From the NCBI GenBank assembly GCA_003457075.1, contig DMIY01000136.1, positions 1 to 7,981 of the forward strand: a stretch of 7,981 nucleotides of DNA, given 5' to 3'. The stretch is from Desulfotomaculum sp. (GTDB lineage Bacteria > Bacillota > Desulfotomaculia > Desulfotomaculales > Nap2-2B). Position 1 is the first letter of the stretch; each line of letters opens with the position of its first letter. This document shows positions 1 to 6,421 of the stretch, piece after piece. The notes under the pieces are model-generated. The model was not told where the DNA came from. It saw only the letters and a list, made by a program, of their open reading frames with translations, and searched no databases. The translations under genes and the position numbers were made by a program.

Positions 1-70
1 GGCTTATCTGTTTCCGTCCCTTTTTTGGTCCGGAACCACGGGCTGGTTTTCAGCCTGATAGTGATCATGG

Positions 71-99
71 TTGAATTACCCGGAGCTTTATGATATTTT
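71..99 (+). promoter_or_regulatory. Possible promoter of the first ANTAR gene
   Basis: A TTGAAT hexamer at 71-76 is followed after 17 bases by TATTTT at 94-99, which would start transcription near 105-107, just ahead of the GTG at 133. The match to the sigma-A consensus is only moderate. A short GC hairpin (GGCTG 41-45, CAGCC 51-55, loop GTTTT) lies upstream without a T-tract. The first 40 bases may be the tail of an upstream gene's terminator, but its 5' part is outside the window. Confidence 0.3.
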
Positions 100-132
100 T
101 AGATGTAAACTGGGGAGAATCGGGGTGGTGCC

Positions 133-708
133 GTGTTCGGTACCCGCGTGGTAGTTGCAGATAGCGATCTGAGCTTCCGTCGTAAACTCAAGGATATCTT
201 GAATCATGCCGGGTATCTGGTTACCGGAGAGCCGGCCAGGGGTAAGGAAACACTGCAAATGGTGTTTCAAATAGAGCCTGACCTGGTGGTATTGGAATCC
301 AGGTTGCCTGGAAGTGAAGGAATAGATGTAGCCGGGATCATAGGAGAACACATGGTGGCGCCGGTGGTGCTTACTGTGGATGGGCGCCGGCAGGATTTGG
401 GAGAACTGGTCAGAAAAACAGGTGTTTATGGTATACTGGCCAAGCCGCTTCAAGAAATGAGTGTGTTGCCGGTTCTGGAGACGGCTATTGTTTGCTTTGA
501 GCAGGTGGTTAAACTGCAAAAGCAGGTTAATGAATTGCGCAAGAAACTGGAAGCGCGCAGGCTGGTGGAACAGGCGAAGGGATTGCTCATGGAAAGCAAG
601 GGTTTAACTGAACAACAGGCGTATAAATATTTACAGCGGTTGAGCATGGATCAATGTTTACCCATTGCAAAAGTTGCCAGACAGGTGGTTCTTTCCCTGC
701 AGGGATAA
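133..708 (+). CDS. ANTAR-domain response regulator (RNA-binding antiterminator), atypical receiver
   Basis: A 191-residue protein with an N-terminal receiver domain (about 4-118), a short coiled coil (about 120-145) and a C-terminal ANTAR domain (about 136-189). ANTAR proteins bind two-hairpin leader RNAs as dimers and prevent transcription termination. The receiver keeps the acidic pair (D10, D12), T81 and the conserved lysine (K104-P105). The phosphoacceptor position in LVVLESRLPG is Glu55 instead of Asp, so ordinary aspartyl phosphorylation is unlikely. The ANTAR part shows RRLVEQAKGLLME and the later SMDQ...KVA core. The start is the GTG at 133 with GGGGTGG just upstream; the in-frame ATG at 103 is followed by a stop. 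The next gene is a glutamine synthetase paralogue whose leader carries an ANTAR-type RNA element, which suggests a role in nitrogen control. No kinase is present in the window. Family assignment is firm; the target is inferred. Confidence 0.93.
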   Translation: MFGTRVVVADSDLSFRRKLKDILNHAGYLVTGEPARGKETLQMVFQIEPDLVVLESRLPGSEGIDVAGIIGEHMVAPVVLTVDGRRQDLGELVRKTGVYGILAKPLQEMSVLPVLETAIVCFEQVVKLQKQVNELRKKLEARRLVEQAKGLLMESKGLTEQQAYKYLQRLSMDQCLPIAKVARQVVLSLQG

Positions 709-720
709 GGTCTTAAGGGG

Positions 721-756
721 TTTTTGCAGCAGCCTTTTGGTAATCAGGTGCAAAAA
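721..756. repeat. Inverted repeat downstream of the first ANTAR gene
   Basis: TTTTTGCA at 721-728 is the exact reverse complement of TGCAAAAA at 749-756, separated by 20 bases that include a CC/GG mini-stem around TTTT. It lies 12 bases after the stop codon. No T-tract follows on the + strand, so it is not a standard intrinsic terminator in that direction. It may be an RNA-stabilising hairpin at the 3' end of the message. Confidence 0.35.
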
Positions 757-805
757 GAGGCGGAAAATGGATGGGCTTGTATACAGTATTCTTGGGCAGC
801 AGGCG

Positions 806-833
806 TTGCATTTAGTTTATAATCTGGTATAAT
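806..833 (+). promoter_or_regulatory. Promoter of the glnA-like gene leader
   Basis: TTGCAT at 806-811 and a perfect TATAAT at 828-833 are separated by 16 bases. A second TATAAT lies at 818-823. Transcription would start near 840, directly before the first leader hairpin. The glutamine synthetase paralogue can therefore be transcribed from its own promoter as well as by read-through from the ANTAR gene. Confidence 0.7.
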
Positions 834-841
834 CTTTGTCA

Positions 842-882
842 GATATTCTAAGATATTGTTTTGTTGAGGGCAAAGACGTCCT
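842..882 (+). promoter_or_regulatory. ANTAR-type two-hairpin RNA element, glnA1 leader
   Basis: P2 is clear: AGGGC (867-871), hexaloop AAAGAC (872-877), GTCCT (878-882). The loop has A at position 1 and G at position 4, as in known ANTAR target RNAs. The 3' arm of P2 overlaps the 5' arm of the terminator that follows, so the two structures exclude each other. P1 is a weak AU hairpin: GATAT 842-846, loop TCTAAG 847-852, ATATT 853-857. Its loop does not match the A1/G4 rule, so this is the most degenerate of the four elements in the window. Confidence 0.62.
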
Positions 883-923
883 TAGTTCAGTCTTTTTGTC
901 GAGGCTGAGTAAGGGCGTTTTTT
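877..923 (+). terminator. Intrinsic terminator (attenuator) in the glnA1 leader
   Basis: CGTCCTTA (877-884) pairs with TAAGGGCG (910-917), with one U-G pair. TCAG (887-890) pairs with CTGA (905-908) above a small internal loop, and six T follow at 918-923. The structure ends about 48 bases before the GTG start of the glutamine synthetase paralogue. It would stop transcription unless P2 of the ANTAR element is stabilised. Confidence 0.8.
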
Positions 924-971
924 GTGTTCTTGAAACGCTGTATTTTTGTGCTTTTCTAAGGGGGGAGAGAC

Positions 972-2303
972 GTGAGGTTTACTTATACGAAAGAGGATGT
1001 TTTAGAAAAAGCCCGTGAAGATAATGTACAGTTTATCCGTCTTCAGTTTACCGATGTTTTGGGTACCTTTAAAAATATTGCCGTGACTGTAGATGAATTG
1101 GCCAGGGCCTTAAATGGTGATATCTTCTTTGATAGCTCAGTTATTGAAGGTTCTGTGCGCAACATGATAACAGACATTTACCTGTTGCCGGACCCTGCAA
1201 CTTTTGTAATTTTCCCCTGGCGGCCGCGTGAAGGGGCGGTGGCCAGGCTGATCTGTGATGTACTAACGCCGGAGGGGCAGCCTTTTGGCGCTTGTTCCCG
1301 GCAGGCGCTAAAAGGAGTCATACAAAGCGCCGGGAAGATGGGTTTTACGCTCCGGGCAGGGGTAGGGATTGATTTTTTCCTTTTCCATCTGGATCAACAG
1401 GGCAAGCCGACAATAATTACACACGACCAGGCCGGGTATTGCGATCTGAGCCCTGTAGACTTAGGTGAAAATGCCCGCCGGGATATGGTGCTTACCTTGC
1501 AGGAAATGGGATTTGACGTGTCTTCTTCGCACCATGAGATTGCTCCCGGCCAGCATCAAATATTTCTTAAGGAAGATAGTACTCTTTCCATGGCTGATAA
1601 CATTGTTACCTTTAAGTTTGTGGTGCGAACCATTGCCCAACGGCATGGGTTGTATGCTTCCTTTATGCCTAAACCTTTTGCGCAGGTCAACGGGTCGGGA
1701 ATGCACCTGCATTTGTCCCTGTGGCGCGAAGAACAGAACATCCTGGCTGATCCTGCAGAACCGTTTAGCTTGAGCAGGGTGACAGAACATTTTATTGCCG
1801 GGTTGATTAATCATGCACCTGCCTTAGCGGCGATTACCAACCCGCTGGTAAACAGTTATAAGCGCCTGGTGTCCGGTGAACTGGCGCCGTCTCTGGCAGG
1901 CTGGTCTTTGCAGAACAGGAACACCATGATTCGTATTCCTGCCCAGCGGGAAGAAGGGACGCAGGTAATTGTGCGCAGCCCCGATCCTGCCGCCAATCCT
2001 TACCTGTCAATTGCTGCCTGCCTGGCAGCCGGGCTGGACGGGATTGCCTGTCAGTTAGACGCTCCGCCGGCGCTGGATGAGTGTACCCTGGATTTTACGG
2101 ATAGACAAGCATCTTCCTGTCCTCAAAGGCTGCCGCGAAACCTGGGTGAAGCTCTGTTTGCGCTGGAGGACGATCAGGCAATTCGCTCTGCTTTGGGCGG
2201 TTACCTTTGCGATTGCTTTTTAAGGGCTAAGAAGAATGAATGGGAACGTTATCAGGCCCAGGTACACCAATGGGAACTGGATGAATACCTGGCAAACTTT
2301 TAG
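972..2303 (+). CDS. Glutamine synthetase-like protein, probably catalytically inactive
   Basis: A 443-residue protein collinear over its full length with the intact synthetase encoded at 5046-6377. It keeps LQFTD, VIFPWRP, AGYCDLSPVD, the [12 protein letters not shown] stretch, [14 protein letters not shown] and SPDPAANPYL. Several active-site residues are changed (Salmonella GlnA numbering in brackets): Gly132 (E129), Asp134 (E131), Gln196 (E220), Leu304 (E327, the ammonium-site flap Glu) and Ile333 (E357). Glu189 (E212), His245 (H269) and Asn240 (N264) remain. The DGSSI loop is DSSVI at 54-58, and IEESD has become NMITD at 64-68. Glutamine synthesis (glutamate + ammonia + ATP) is therefore unlikely. 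The unbroken frame suggests a retained non-catalytic role, perhaps as a sensor or mixed-oligomer subunit. The start is GTG 972, with AAGGGGGGAG just upstream. It follows an ANTAR regulator and its own attenuated leader. Membership of the GS fold is certain; inactivity is inferred from residues. Confidence 0.92.
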   Translation: MRFTYTKEDVLEKAREDNVQFIRLQFTDVLGTFKNIAVTVDELARALNGDIFFDSSVIEGSVRNMITDIYLLPDPATFVIFPWRPREGAVARLICDVLTPEGQPFGACSRQALKGVIQSAGKMGFTLRAGVGIDFFLFHLDQQGKPTIITHDQAGYCDLSPVDLGENARRDMVLTLQEMGFDVSSSHHEIAPGQHQIFLKEDSTLSMADNIVTFKFVVRTIAQRHGLYASFMPKPFAQVNGSGMHLHLSLWREEQNILADPAEPFSLSRVTEHFIAGLINHAPALAAITNPLVNSYKRLVSGELAPSLAGWSLQNRNTMIRIPAQREEGTQVIVRSPDPAANPYLSIAACLAAGLDGIACQLDAPPALDECTLDFTDRQASSCPQRLPRNLGEALFALEDDQAIRSALGGYLCDCFLRAKKNEWERYQAQVHQWELDEYLANF

Positions 2304-2413
2304 TTGAAAAAAACTTTTCCGGTGTCTTAAGAACCGGTAACCGGCTTTGTGTTTCGGGAGGGATGCCTGGCGAGAATTTTATTTTTGTAGGGAGCAGGAA
2401 AGTATAGAGAAAG

Positions 2414-2450
2414 ACCCTTAAGCTGTTTTGCTTGGTGGGTAATGTTTTTT
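2414..2450 (+). terminator. Possible terminator or attenuator before the glutamate synthase-like gene
   Basis: ACCCTTAAGC (2414-2423) can pair with GCTTGGTGGGT (2430-2440) around the loop TGTTTT, with two U-G pairs and one bulged U. Six T follow at 2445-2450 after AATG. The T-tract is offset by four bases and lies directly before the AGGAGG ribosome site, so termination may be partial. No P2 hairpin with an A1/G4 loop overlaps its 5' arm, so it does not look like one of the ANTAR switches. It could reduce read-through from the preceding gene. Confidence 0.4.
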
Positions 2451-2467
2451 ATCAGGAGGATGGAATA

Positions 2468-4048
2468 ATGAGCTTTAGCAAAGGTATTAACGCCAGCGCG
2501 GCTACTCTTACCCGGCTGCGCACTGGTGAGAGCAGGTGCCCGTACAGCGGTATGTGCGTTACCTGTCTTGACGGATGTGTGGGTTTGTGTGAGATTGGCA
2601 AATCGGCCATCCGGGGTAAGGAAGTGCTTTATCCTCAACCCTTTGGTAAAACCACATCGGCGTCCCAAAAGGAATACCCTGTAGATTATTCCCACTTTAA
2701 TATAATGGGTACGGCGGTAGGGGCCAACGGTATTGAGCCCGATCCGGACAAGGCCATTTTCCCGGCGGTCAACCTGGAAACTTCTGTTGGCGCAGGTGGT
2801 GGCTTAAAGCTGGATCTCCCGATTGTGGTGGCTGCTATGGGTTCTACCAATGTGGCTGCAAATAACTGGGAACATCTGGCTGCCGGTTCGGCCGTTACCG
2901 GAGTCGGTATTGCTATTGGTGAAAATGTTTGCGCTATGGACCCGGAGGTTGAGATTAAAAATGGCCGGGTGGTAAATTCTCCCAATCTTTCGCGGCGAGT
3001 AAAAGATTTTCAGAACTGGTACAGAGGCAAGGGTTTTATTGCCGTGCAAGCAAATGTGGAGGATACCAGACTGGGTGTTCAGGAATATGCCATTGAGAAA
3101 TTAAACGTAGAAGCGGTAGAACTAAAATGGGGACAGGGCGCCAAGAATATCGGCGGAGAGGTAAAGTTGAACACTTTGGAGCGGGCACTGCAATTGAAAA
3201 ACCGCGGTTATATTGTTTTGCCGGACCCGGAAGATGCAAAGGTACAGGCAGCGTTTAAAGCAGGCGCTTTTTCCGAGTTTGAACGGCATTCCCGGATAGG
3301 GATGGTGGAATACGAGTCCTTTATGGTTCGTGTTGAGGAATTGCGTAAGGCCGGAGCCAGGTACGTTTTCTTGAAGACGGGCGCCTATCGTCCTGCCGAT
3401 CTGGCACGGGCAGTGAAGTATGCTTCCGATGCCCGGCTGGATTTATTGACTGTGGATGGCGCTGGCGGGGGTACGGGCATGAGTCCCTGGCGGATGATGA
3501 ATGAATGGGGGATCCCGACAGTTTATATCCAGGCTTTGCTGGTGAAATATTTGGATAAACTGTCTGCTAAGGGGGCGTATGTTCCTCCCGTGGCCATTGC
3601 CGGTGGGTTTACCCTGGAAGATCATATGTTTAAAGGTCTGGCTATTGGCTCTCCTTATGTTAAGGCTATTGGTATGGCCCGCTCGGCCTTAGCCAGCGCC
3701 ATGGTGGGTAAAACGGTAGGCGAAGCCATCAGGGAAGGCAAGGCGCCCAGCGAGTACAAAAAATATGGCGACACGCTGGAGAAGATATTCATTGCTGCCG
3801 GTGATCTAAAGGAGATGTTGGGGGCTGAGTCCTTTGCCAGGCTCCCGGTGGGCGCCATTGGTGTTTATGCTTACTTCGAGCGGCTGGCCCAGGGTTTGCG
3901 CCAGTTTATGTGTGGCGCACGTAAGTTTGCCATGCAGTATATTACCCGCGACGACGTAGTTTCCCTGACCAGGGAAGCCGCTGAAATATCCGGCATTTCT
4001 TATGTTATGGATGCTGATGCACGCGAAGTAGAAGAAATTTTGGGCTAA
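2468..4048 (+). CDS. Stand-alone FMN-binding glutamate synthase-family protein
   Basis: A 526-residue protein of the glutamate synthase central/FMN-domain family. Recognisable parts are VELKWGQGAK (217-226, the counterpart of the IKISQGAKPG region), TVDGAGGGTGMSP (328-340, flavin-binding barrel loop) and AGGF (378-381, phosphate-binding end of the barrel). It has no N-terminal glutamine amidotransferase domain and no C-terminal GXGXG domain. The CX5CX4C cluster motif of classical GltB is also absent from its usual place. Instead there is an N-terminal group C24, C30, C33, C37, C41 within CPYSGMC-VTC-LDGC that could bind an iron-sulfur cluster or metal. The start is ATG 2468 with AGGAGG at 2454-2459. 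Its position between glutamine synthetase genes supports a role in glutamate or ammonia metabolism. Donor, acceptor and partners are not evident: it could be ammonia-dependent, rely on a separate amidotransferase, or act on another amine. Confidence 0.88.
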   Translation: MSFSKGINASAATLTRLRTGESRCPYSGMCVTCLDGCVGLCEIGKSAIRGKEVLYPQPFGKTTSASQKEYPVDYSHFNIMGTAVGANGIEPDPDKAIFPAVNLETSVGAGGGLKLDLPIVVAAMGSTNVAANNWEHLAAGSAVTGVGIAIGENVCAMDPEVEIKNGRVVNSPNLSRRVKDFQNWYRGKGFIAVQANVEDTRLGVQEYAIEKLNVEAVELKWGQGAKNIGGEVKLNTLERALQLKNRGYIVLPDPEDAKVQAAFKAGAFSEFERHSRIGMVEYESFMVRVEELRKAGARYVFLKTGAYRPADLARAVKYASDARLDLLTVDGAGGGTGMSPWRMMNEWGIPTVYIQALLVKYLDKLSAKGAYVPPVAIAGGFTLEDHMFKGLAIGSPYVKAIGMARSALASAMVGKTVGEAIREGKAPSEYKKYGDTLEKIFIAAGDLKEMLGAESFARLPVGAIGVYAYFERLAQGLRQFMCGARKFAMQYITRDDVVSLTREAAEISGISYVMDADAREVEEILG

Positions 4049-4063
4049 TCGTTGAAAAGGGTA

Positions 4064-4092
4064 TTGCTTTAAATAGAAACTGAGGTTATAAT
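4064..4092 (+). promoter_or_regulatory. Promoter of the second ANTAR gene
   Basis: TTGCTT at 4064-4069 and a perfect TATAAT at 4087-4092 with a 17-base spacer. It lies just after the stop of the glutamate synthase-like gene, and the predicted start near 4099 leaves a leader of about 155 bases. This makes the second ANTAR gene an independent transcription unit under its own attenuator. Confidence 0.75.
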
Positions 4093-4116
4093 AAAGCCAT
4101 CTTAAGTGGATATATT

Positions 4117-4159
4117 AGATACGACGACGTATCTGATTGTTTTTAAAGGCAATGATGCC
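4117..4159 (+). promoter_or_regulatory. ANTAR-type two-hairpin RNA element, leader of the second ANTAR gene
   Basis: P1 is a 6-bp stem, AGATAC (4117-4122) with GTATCT (4129-4134), around GACGAC. Loop position 4 is G but position 1 is G, and these two loop ends could pair further. P2 is GGC (4148-4150), hexaloop AATGAT (4151-4156), GCC (4157-4159); the loop matches A1/G4 although the stem is short. The 3' side of P2 is also the 5' arm of the following terminator. Because the gene downstream encodes an ANTAR protein, this points to autoregulation. Confidence 0.68.
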
Positions 4160-4201
4160 CTCAACAAGTCTTGTTTGACTTGAGACGCGGGGGCATTTTT
4201 T
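4155..4201 (+). terminator. Intrinsic terminator (attenuator) before the second ANTAR gene
   Basis: ATGCCC (4155-4160) pairs with GGGCAT (4191-4196). Inside, CAAGTC (4165-4170) pairs with GACTTG (4177-4182) around TTGTTT. T residues run from 4196 to 4201. It overlaps P2 of the ANTAR element. It may also end transcripts coming from the glutamate synthase-like gene. Confidence 0.8.
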
Positions 4202-4253
4202 CTTACCCTGGTTAATAAAAGTTCTTTGCAGTGCGTGAGGAGGATTTTCTTTT

Positions 4254-4835
4254 GTGGCTGAAAGCCGGATTGTGCTGGTAGATAGTGATGCGGTATTTAG
4301 AAAAAATATCAAGGCCATGCTTACCAGGCTGGGTTACTGGGTGGTGGGAGAAACTGGCGATGGACTGGGCGCTTTAAAACTGGTAAGGAGCCGGCAGCCG
4401 GATATGTTGATCATTGAGGCGGAAGTACCAGGGATGAGTGGCCTGGAAGTGGCGCGGATTGTCCATGAAGATAAGCTGGCTCCAGTAGTGGTGCTGGCCT
4501 GTTCTGGCGCCCCCGGTCTTCTGGAGAAAGCTAAAGGGGCACGGGTGGCTGCGTTACTGGTGAAACCTGTGGATGAAGCAAGCCTTTTGCCGGCGGTAGA
4601 GCTTGCTCTGACCAACTACCAGGAAATTATTTCTTTGGAGAGCCAGGTCAAAGAGCTCAAAGAAGCATTGGAAACCCGCAAGCTTGTTGAACAGGCAAAA
4701 GGAATTTTGATGGAAACCATAGGCATTACCGAAGCAGAGGCGTTCAAGCGCATGCAAAGACAGAGTATGAACAGGCGTATCTCCATGCGTCAGGTAGCTG
4801 AAGCCATCATCCTGACCCAGAACTTAAGGGTATGA
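4254..4835 (+). CDS. ANTAR-domain response regulator (second copy), atypical receiver
   Basis: A 193-residue paralogue of the protein at 133-708 with the same layout: receiver (about 4-118), coiled coil (about 122-147) and ANTAR RNA-binding domain (about 138-190). The ANTAR core contains TRKLVEQAKGILME and MQRQSMN...RQVA. The acidic pair D10/D12 and K104-P105 of the receiver are present. The phosphoacceptor position in PDMLIIEAEVPG is Glu55, and the usual Thr/Ser at the end of the next core strand appears to be Ala82. It starts at GTG 4254 with GAGGAGGA at 4237-4244, spacing about nine. It has its own promoter and an ANTAR-type attenuator, and glnA2 with another such attenuator follows about 210 bases after its stop. 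The predicted role is antitermination of glutamine synthetase genes. Similar ANTAR regulators are known next to glnA in clostridia. Confidence 0.93.
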   Translation: MAESRIVLVDSDAVFRKNIKAMLTRLGYWVVGETGDGLGALKLVRSRQPDMLIIEAEVPGMSGLEVARIVHEDKLAPVVVLACSGAPGLLEKAKGARVAALLVKPVDEASLLPAVELALTNYQEIISLESQVKELKEALETRKLVEQAKGILMETIGITEAEAFKRMQRQSMNRRISMRQVAEAIILTQNLRV

Positions 4836-4875
4836 CGTTTATTTTATAGAAGCAATTAAATAACGAACCGGCATC

Positions 4876-4915
4876 TGGTACTAAGATGTACCATATTCTG
4901 CAGGCAATGGCGCCT
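4876..4915 (+). promoter_or_regulatory. ANTAR-type two-hairpin RNA element, glnA2 leader
   Basis: P1 is TGGTAC (4876-4881) paired with GTACCA (4888-4893) around TAAGAT; loop position 4 is G, position 1 is T rather than A. P2 is AGGC (4902-4905) paired with GCCT (4912-4915) around AATGGC, which fits A1/G4. The linker is eight bases. The 3' arm of P2 lies inside the 5' arm of the strong terminator that follows. A separate promoter is not obvious; TATAGA at 4845-4850 has only a poor -35, so read-through from the ANTAR gene may supply the transcript. Confidence 0.75.
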
Positions 4916-4954
4916 TTCAAGAGGAGGGTAACCCCCTCTTGAAAGGTGTTTTTT
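4910..4954 (+). terminator. Strong intrinsic terminator (attenuator) in the glnA2 leader
   Basis: Fifteen consecutive pairs form between 4910-4924 and 4935-4949, two of them G-U near the base, with a GGG/CCC extension in the loop. A run of six T follows at 4949-4954. It lies about 90 bases before glnA2 and would block its expression unless P2 of the ANTAR element forms first. Confidence 0.92.
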
Positions 4955-4967
4955 ATTCAGCGGTCAG

Positions 4968-4996
4968 CATGTAGAACATAATTATGTTTATGTGCT
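4968..4996. repeat. AT-rich imperfect inverted repeat with perfect 14-bp core
   Basis: AACATAATTATGTT at 4975-4988 is a perfect palindrome. Flanking bases extend it to an imperfect stem from GCATG to ATGTGC with one bulged A and several G-U pairs. It lies between the glnA2 attenuator and the ribosome site. It may be an operator or an mRNA hairpin. Its AACATAA half-site recurs in the larger inverted repeat at 6538-6570. Confidence 0.35.
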
Positions 4997-5045
4997 CTGT
5001 GGTTAAATTTTAATTTAAAATGCTCTAAGGAGAGGGTGGTTGTTT

Positions 5046-6377
5046 ATGGATGCGGCAAGGAAAAACGAGATTCTGGCCAGAGCCAGGGAACAGGGGGTTA
5101 AGTTTGTCCGGCTTCAGTTTACCGATATTATGGGGGTCTTAAAGAATGTTGCCATTACTGTGGAGCAACTGGAAAAGGCCCTGGATGGGGAGTTGATGTT
5201 TGACGGGTCTTCTATTCACGGCTTTGTCCGCATAGAAGAATCGGATATGTATTTGCGTCCCGATCCCGATACTTTTGTCATTTTCCCCTGGCGGCCCAGG
5301 GACGGAGCCGTAGCACGATTGATCTGCGATATTTATAATCCTGACGGGACGCCTTTTGAGGGATGTGCGCGCAACATTTTAAAAAAGGCAATTGCCCGGG
5401 CCGGTGAAATGGACTTTACCATGCAGGTGGGGCCGGAGTGTGAATTCTTCCTTTTCTATACGGATGAAGAGGGATACCCTACCCTTAAAACCCATGACCG
5501 GGCAGGTTATTTTGATTTAAGCCCGGTGGATATGGGTGAAAACGCCCGGCGTTCAATGGTGCTTACCCTGGAAGAAATGGGTTTTGAAATTGAGGCCTCG
5601 CATCATGAGGTGGCTCCCGGACAGCACGAAATTGACTTTATGTATTCAAATGCCCTGGATGTGGCGGATAAAATAGTCACCTTTAAATTTGTGGTGCGTA
5701 CTATTGCTCAACGTCACGGCCTGCACGCCACGTTCATGCCCAAGCCGGTCTACGGCATTAACGGCAGTGGTATGCACATGCATCAGTCGTTATTCCGGAA
5801 TGAGGACAATGCCTTTTATAATCCCAGCGACCCGGAGGGGTTAAGTGACATAGCACGATGGTACATCGGCGGCCTGCTTAAACACTCCCGTGCCCTGGCC
5901 GCAGTAACCAGCCCTACGGTAAATTCATATAAACGGCTGGTGCCGGGTTTCGAAGCGCCGGTATATATTTCCTGGGCGGAACGCAACAGGAGCCCTCTAA
6001 TTCGGGTACCGGCCAAGCGTGGCATGTCCACGCGGGTGGAATTAAGGTGCCCGGATCCTTCCTGTAACCCTTACCTGGCCGTTGCAGCCTGTCTTGTTGC
6101 CGGGCTTGACGGGATCGAGAAACGCATTCAGCCACCACTGCCGTGCAATCTTAATATTTACGAATTGACGCCTGTCCAACGGCAGGAGTTAGGTATTGGC
6201 AGCCTGCCGGCCAGCCTGGAGGAGGCGCTCGGGGAACTTGCCGCCAATGAAGTGATCAGGGATGCCCTGGGCGGGCACATTTATGAGCGCTTCATGGAAG
6301 CCAAGCAAAAAGAATGGGATGCTTACCGGACCCAGGTATATTCCTGGGAAATTGAACAATACCTAAGCAAGTTTTAA
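5046..6377 (+). CDS. glnA: Glutamine synthetase type I, catalytically intact
   Basis: A 443-residue cytoplasmic enzyme that makes glutamine from glutamate, ammonia and ATP, expected as a dodecamer. Counterparts of the Salmonella GlnA active-site residues are all present: E131 and E133 in [10 protein letters not shown]188 in HHEVAPGQ, E195 in GQHE, N239 and H244 in NGSGMH, E303 in PGFEAP and E332 in [13 protein letters not shown] is intact, although the next residue is His instead of the usual Glu (SIHGF). The length and the absence of the extra segment found in adenylylated enzymes fit the GSI-alpha type, typically regulated by feedback rather than adenylylation. AAGGAG at 5027-5032 is spaced better for an in-frame TTG at 5040, while GAGGGTGG at 5032-5039 suits ATG 5046; the difference is two residues. 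Expression is gated by the ANTAR element and terminator upstream. Confidence 0.96.
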   Translation: MDAARKNEILARAREQGVKFVRLQFTDIMGVLKNVAITVEQLEKALDGELMFDGSSIHGFVRIEESDMYLRPDPDTFVIFPWRPRDGAVARLICDIYNPDGTPFEGCARNILKKAIARAGEMDFTMQVGPECEFFLFYTDEEGYPTLKTHDRAGYFDLSPVDMGENARRSMVLTLEEMGFEIEASHHEVAPGQHEIDFMYSNALDVADKIVTFKFVVRTIAQRHGLHATFMPKPVYGINGSGMHMHQSLFRNEDNAFYNPSDPEGLSDIARWYIGGLLKHSRALAAVTSPTVNSYKRLVPGFEAPVYISWAERNRSPLIRVPAKRGMSTRVELRCPDPSCNPYLAVAACLVAGLDGIEKRIQPPLPCNLNIYELTPVQRQELGIGSLPASLEEALGELAANEVIRDALGGHIYERFMEAKQKEWDAYRTQVYSWEIEQYLSKF

Positions 6378-6421
6378 ATTTTTTAGCCGGGAAATTCCGG
6401 CTATCAGATTTTCCATCCTCA

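Noticed and set aside
88..519. A 143-residue reverse-strand open frame across the first ANTAR gene
   Set aside because: It is a shadow of the ANTAR coding region with low-complexity His/Gln-rich content and no supporting signals.
836..1018. A 60-residue open frame (TTG start) overlapping the glnA1 leader, possible leader peptide
   Set aside because: Its start lies at or before the predicted transcript start near 840, it has no ribosome site, and its sequence is explained by the hairpins and the start of the synthetase gene.
2319..2337. CCGGT/ACCGG hairpin after the pseudo-synthetase gene as a terminator
   Set aside because: Only five pairs with a nine-base loop, and no T-tract follows.
4968..4996. 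GlnR/TnrA operator (TGTNAN7TNACA) upstream of glnA2
   Set aside because: The palindrome here does not fit the GlnR/TnrA consensus on either strand.
6385..6402. GC hairpin with hexaloop after glnA2, possible fifth ANTAR element
   Set aside because: The loop GAAATT has neither A at position 1 nor G at position 4, and no P2 hairpin overlaps the following terminator.
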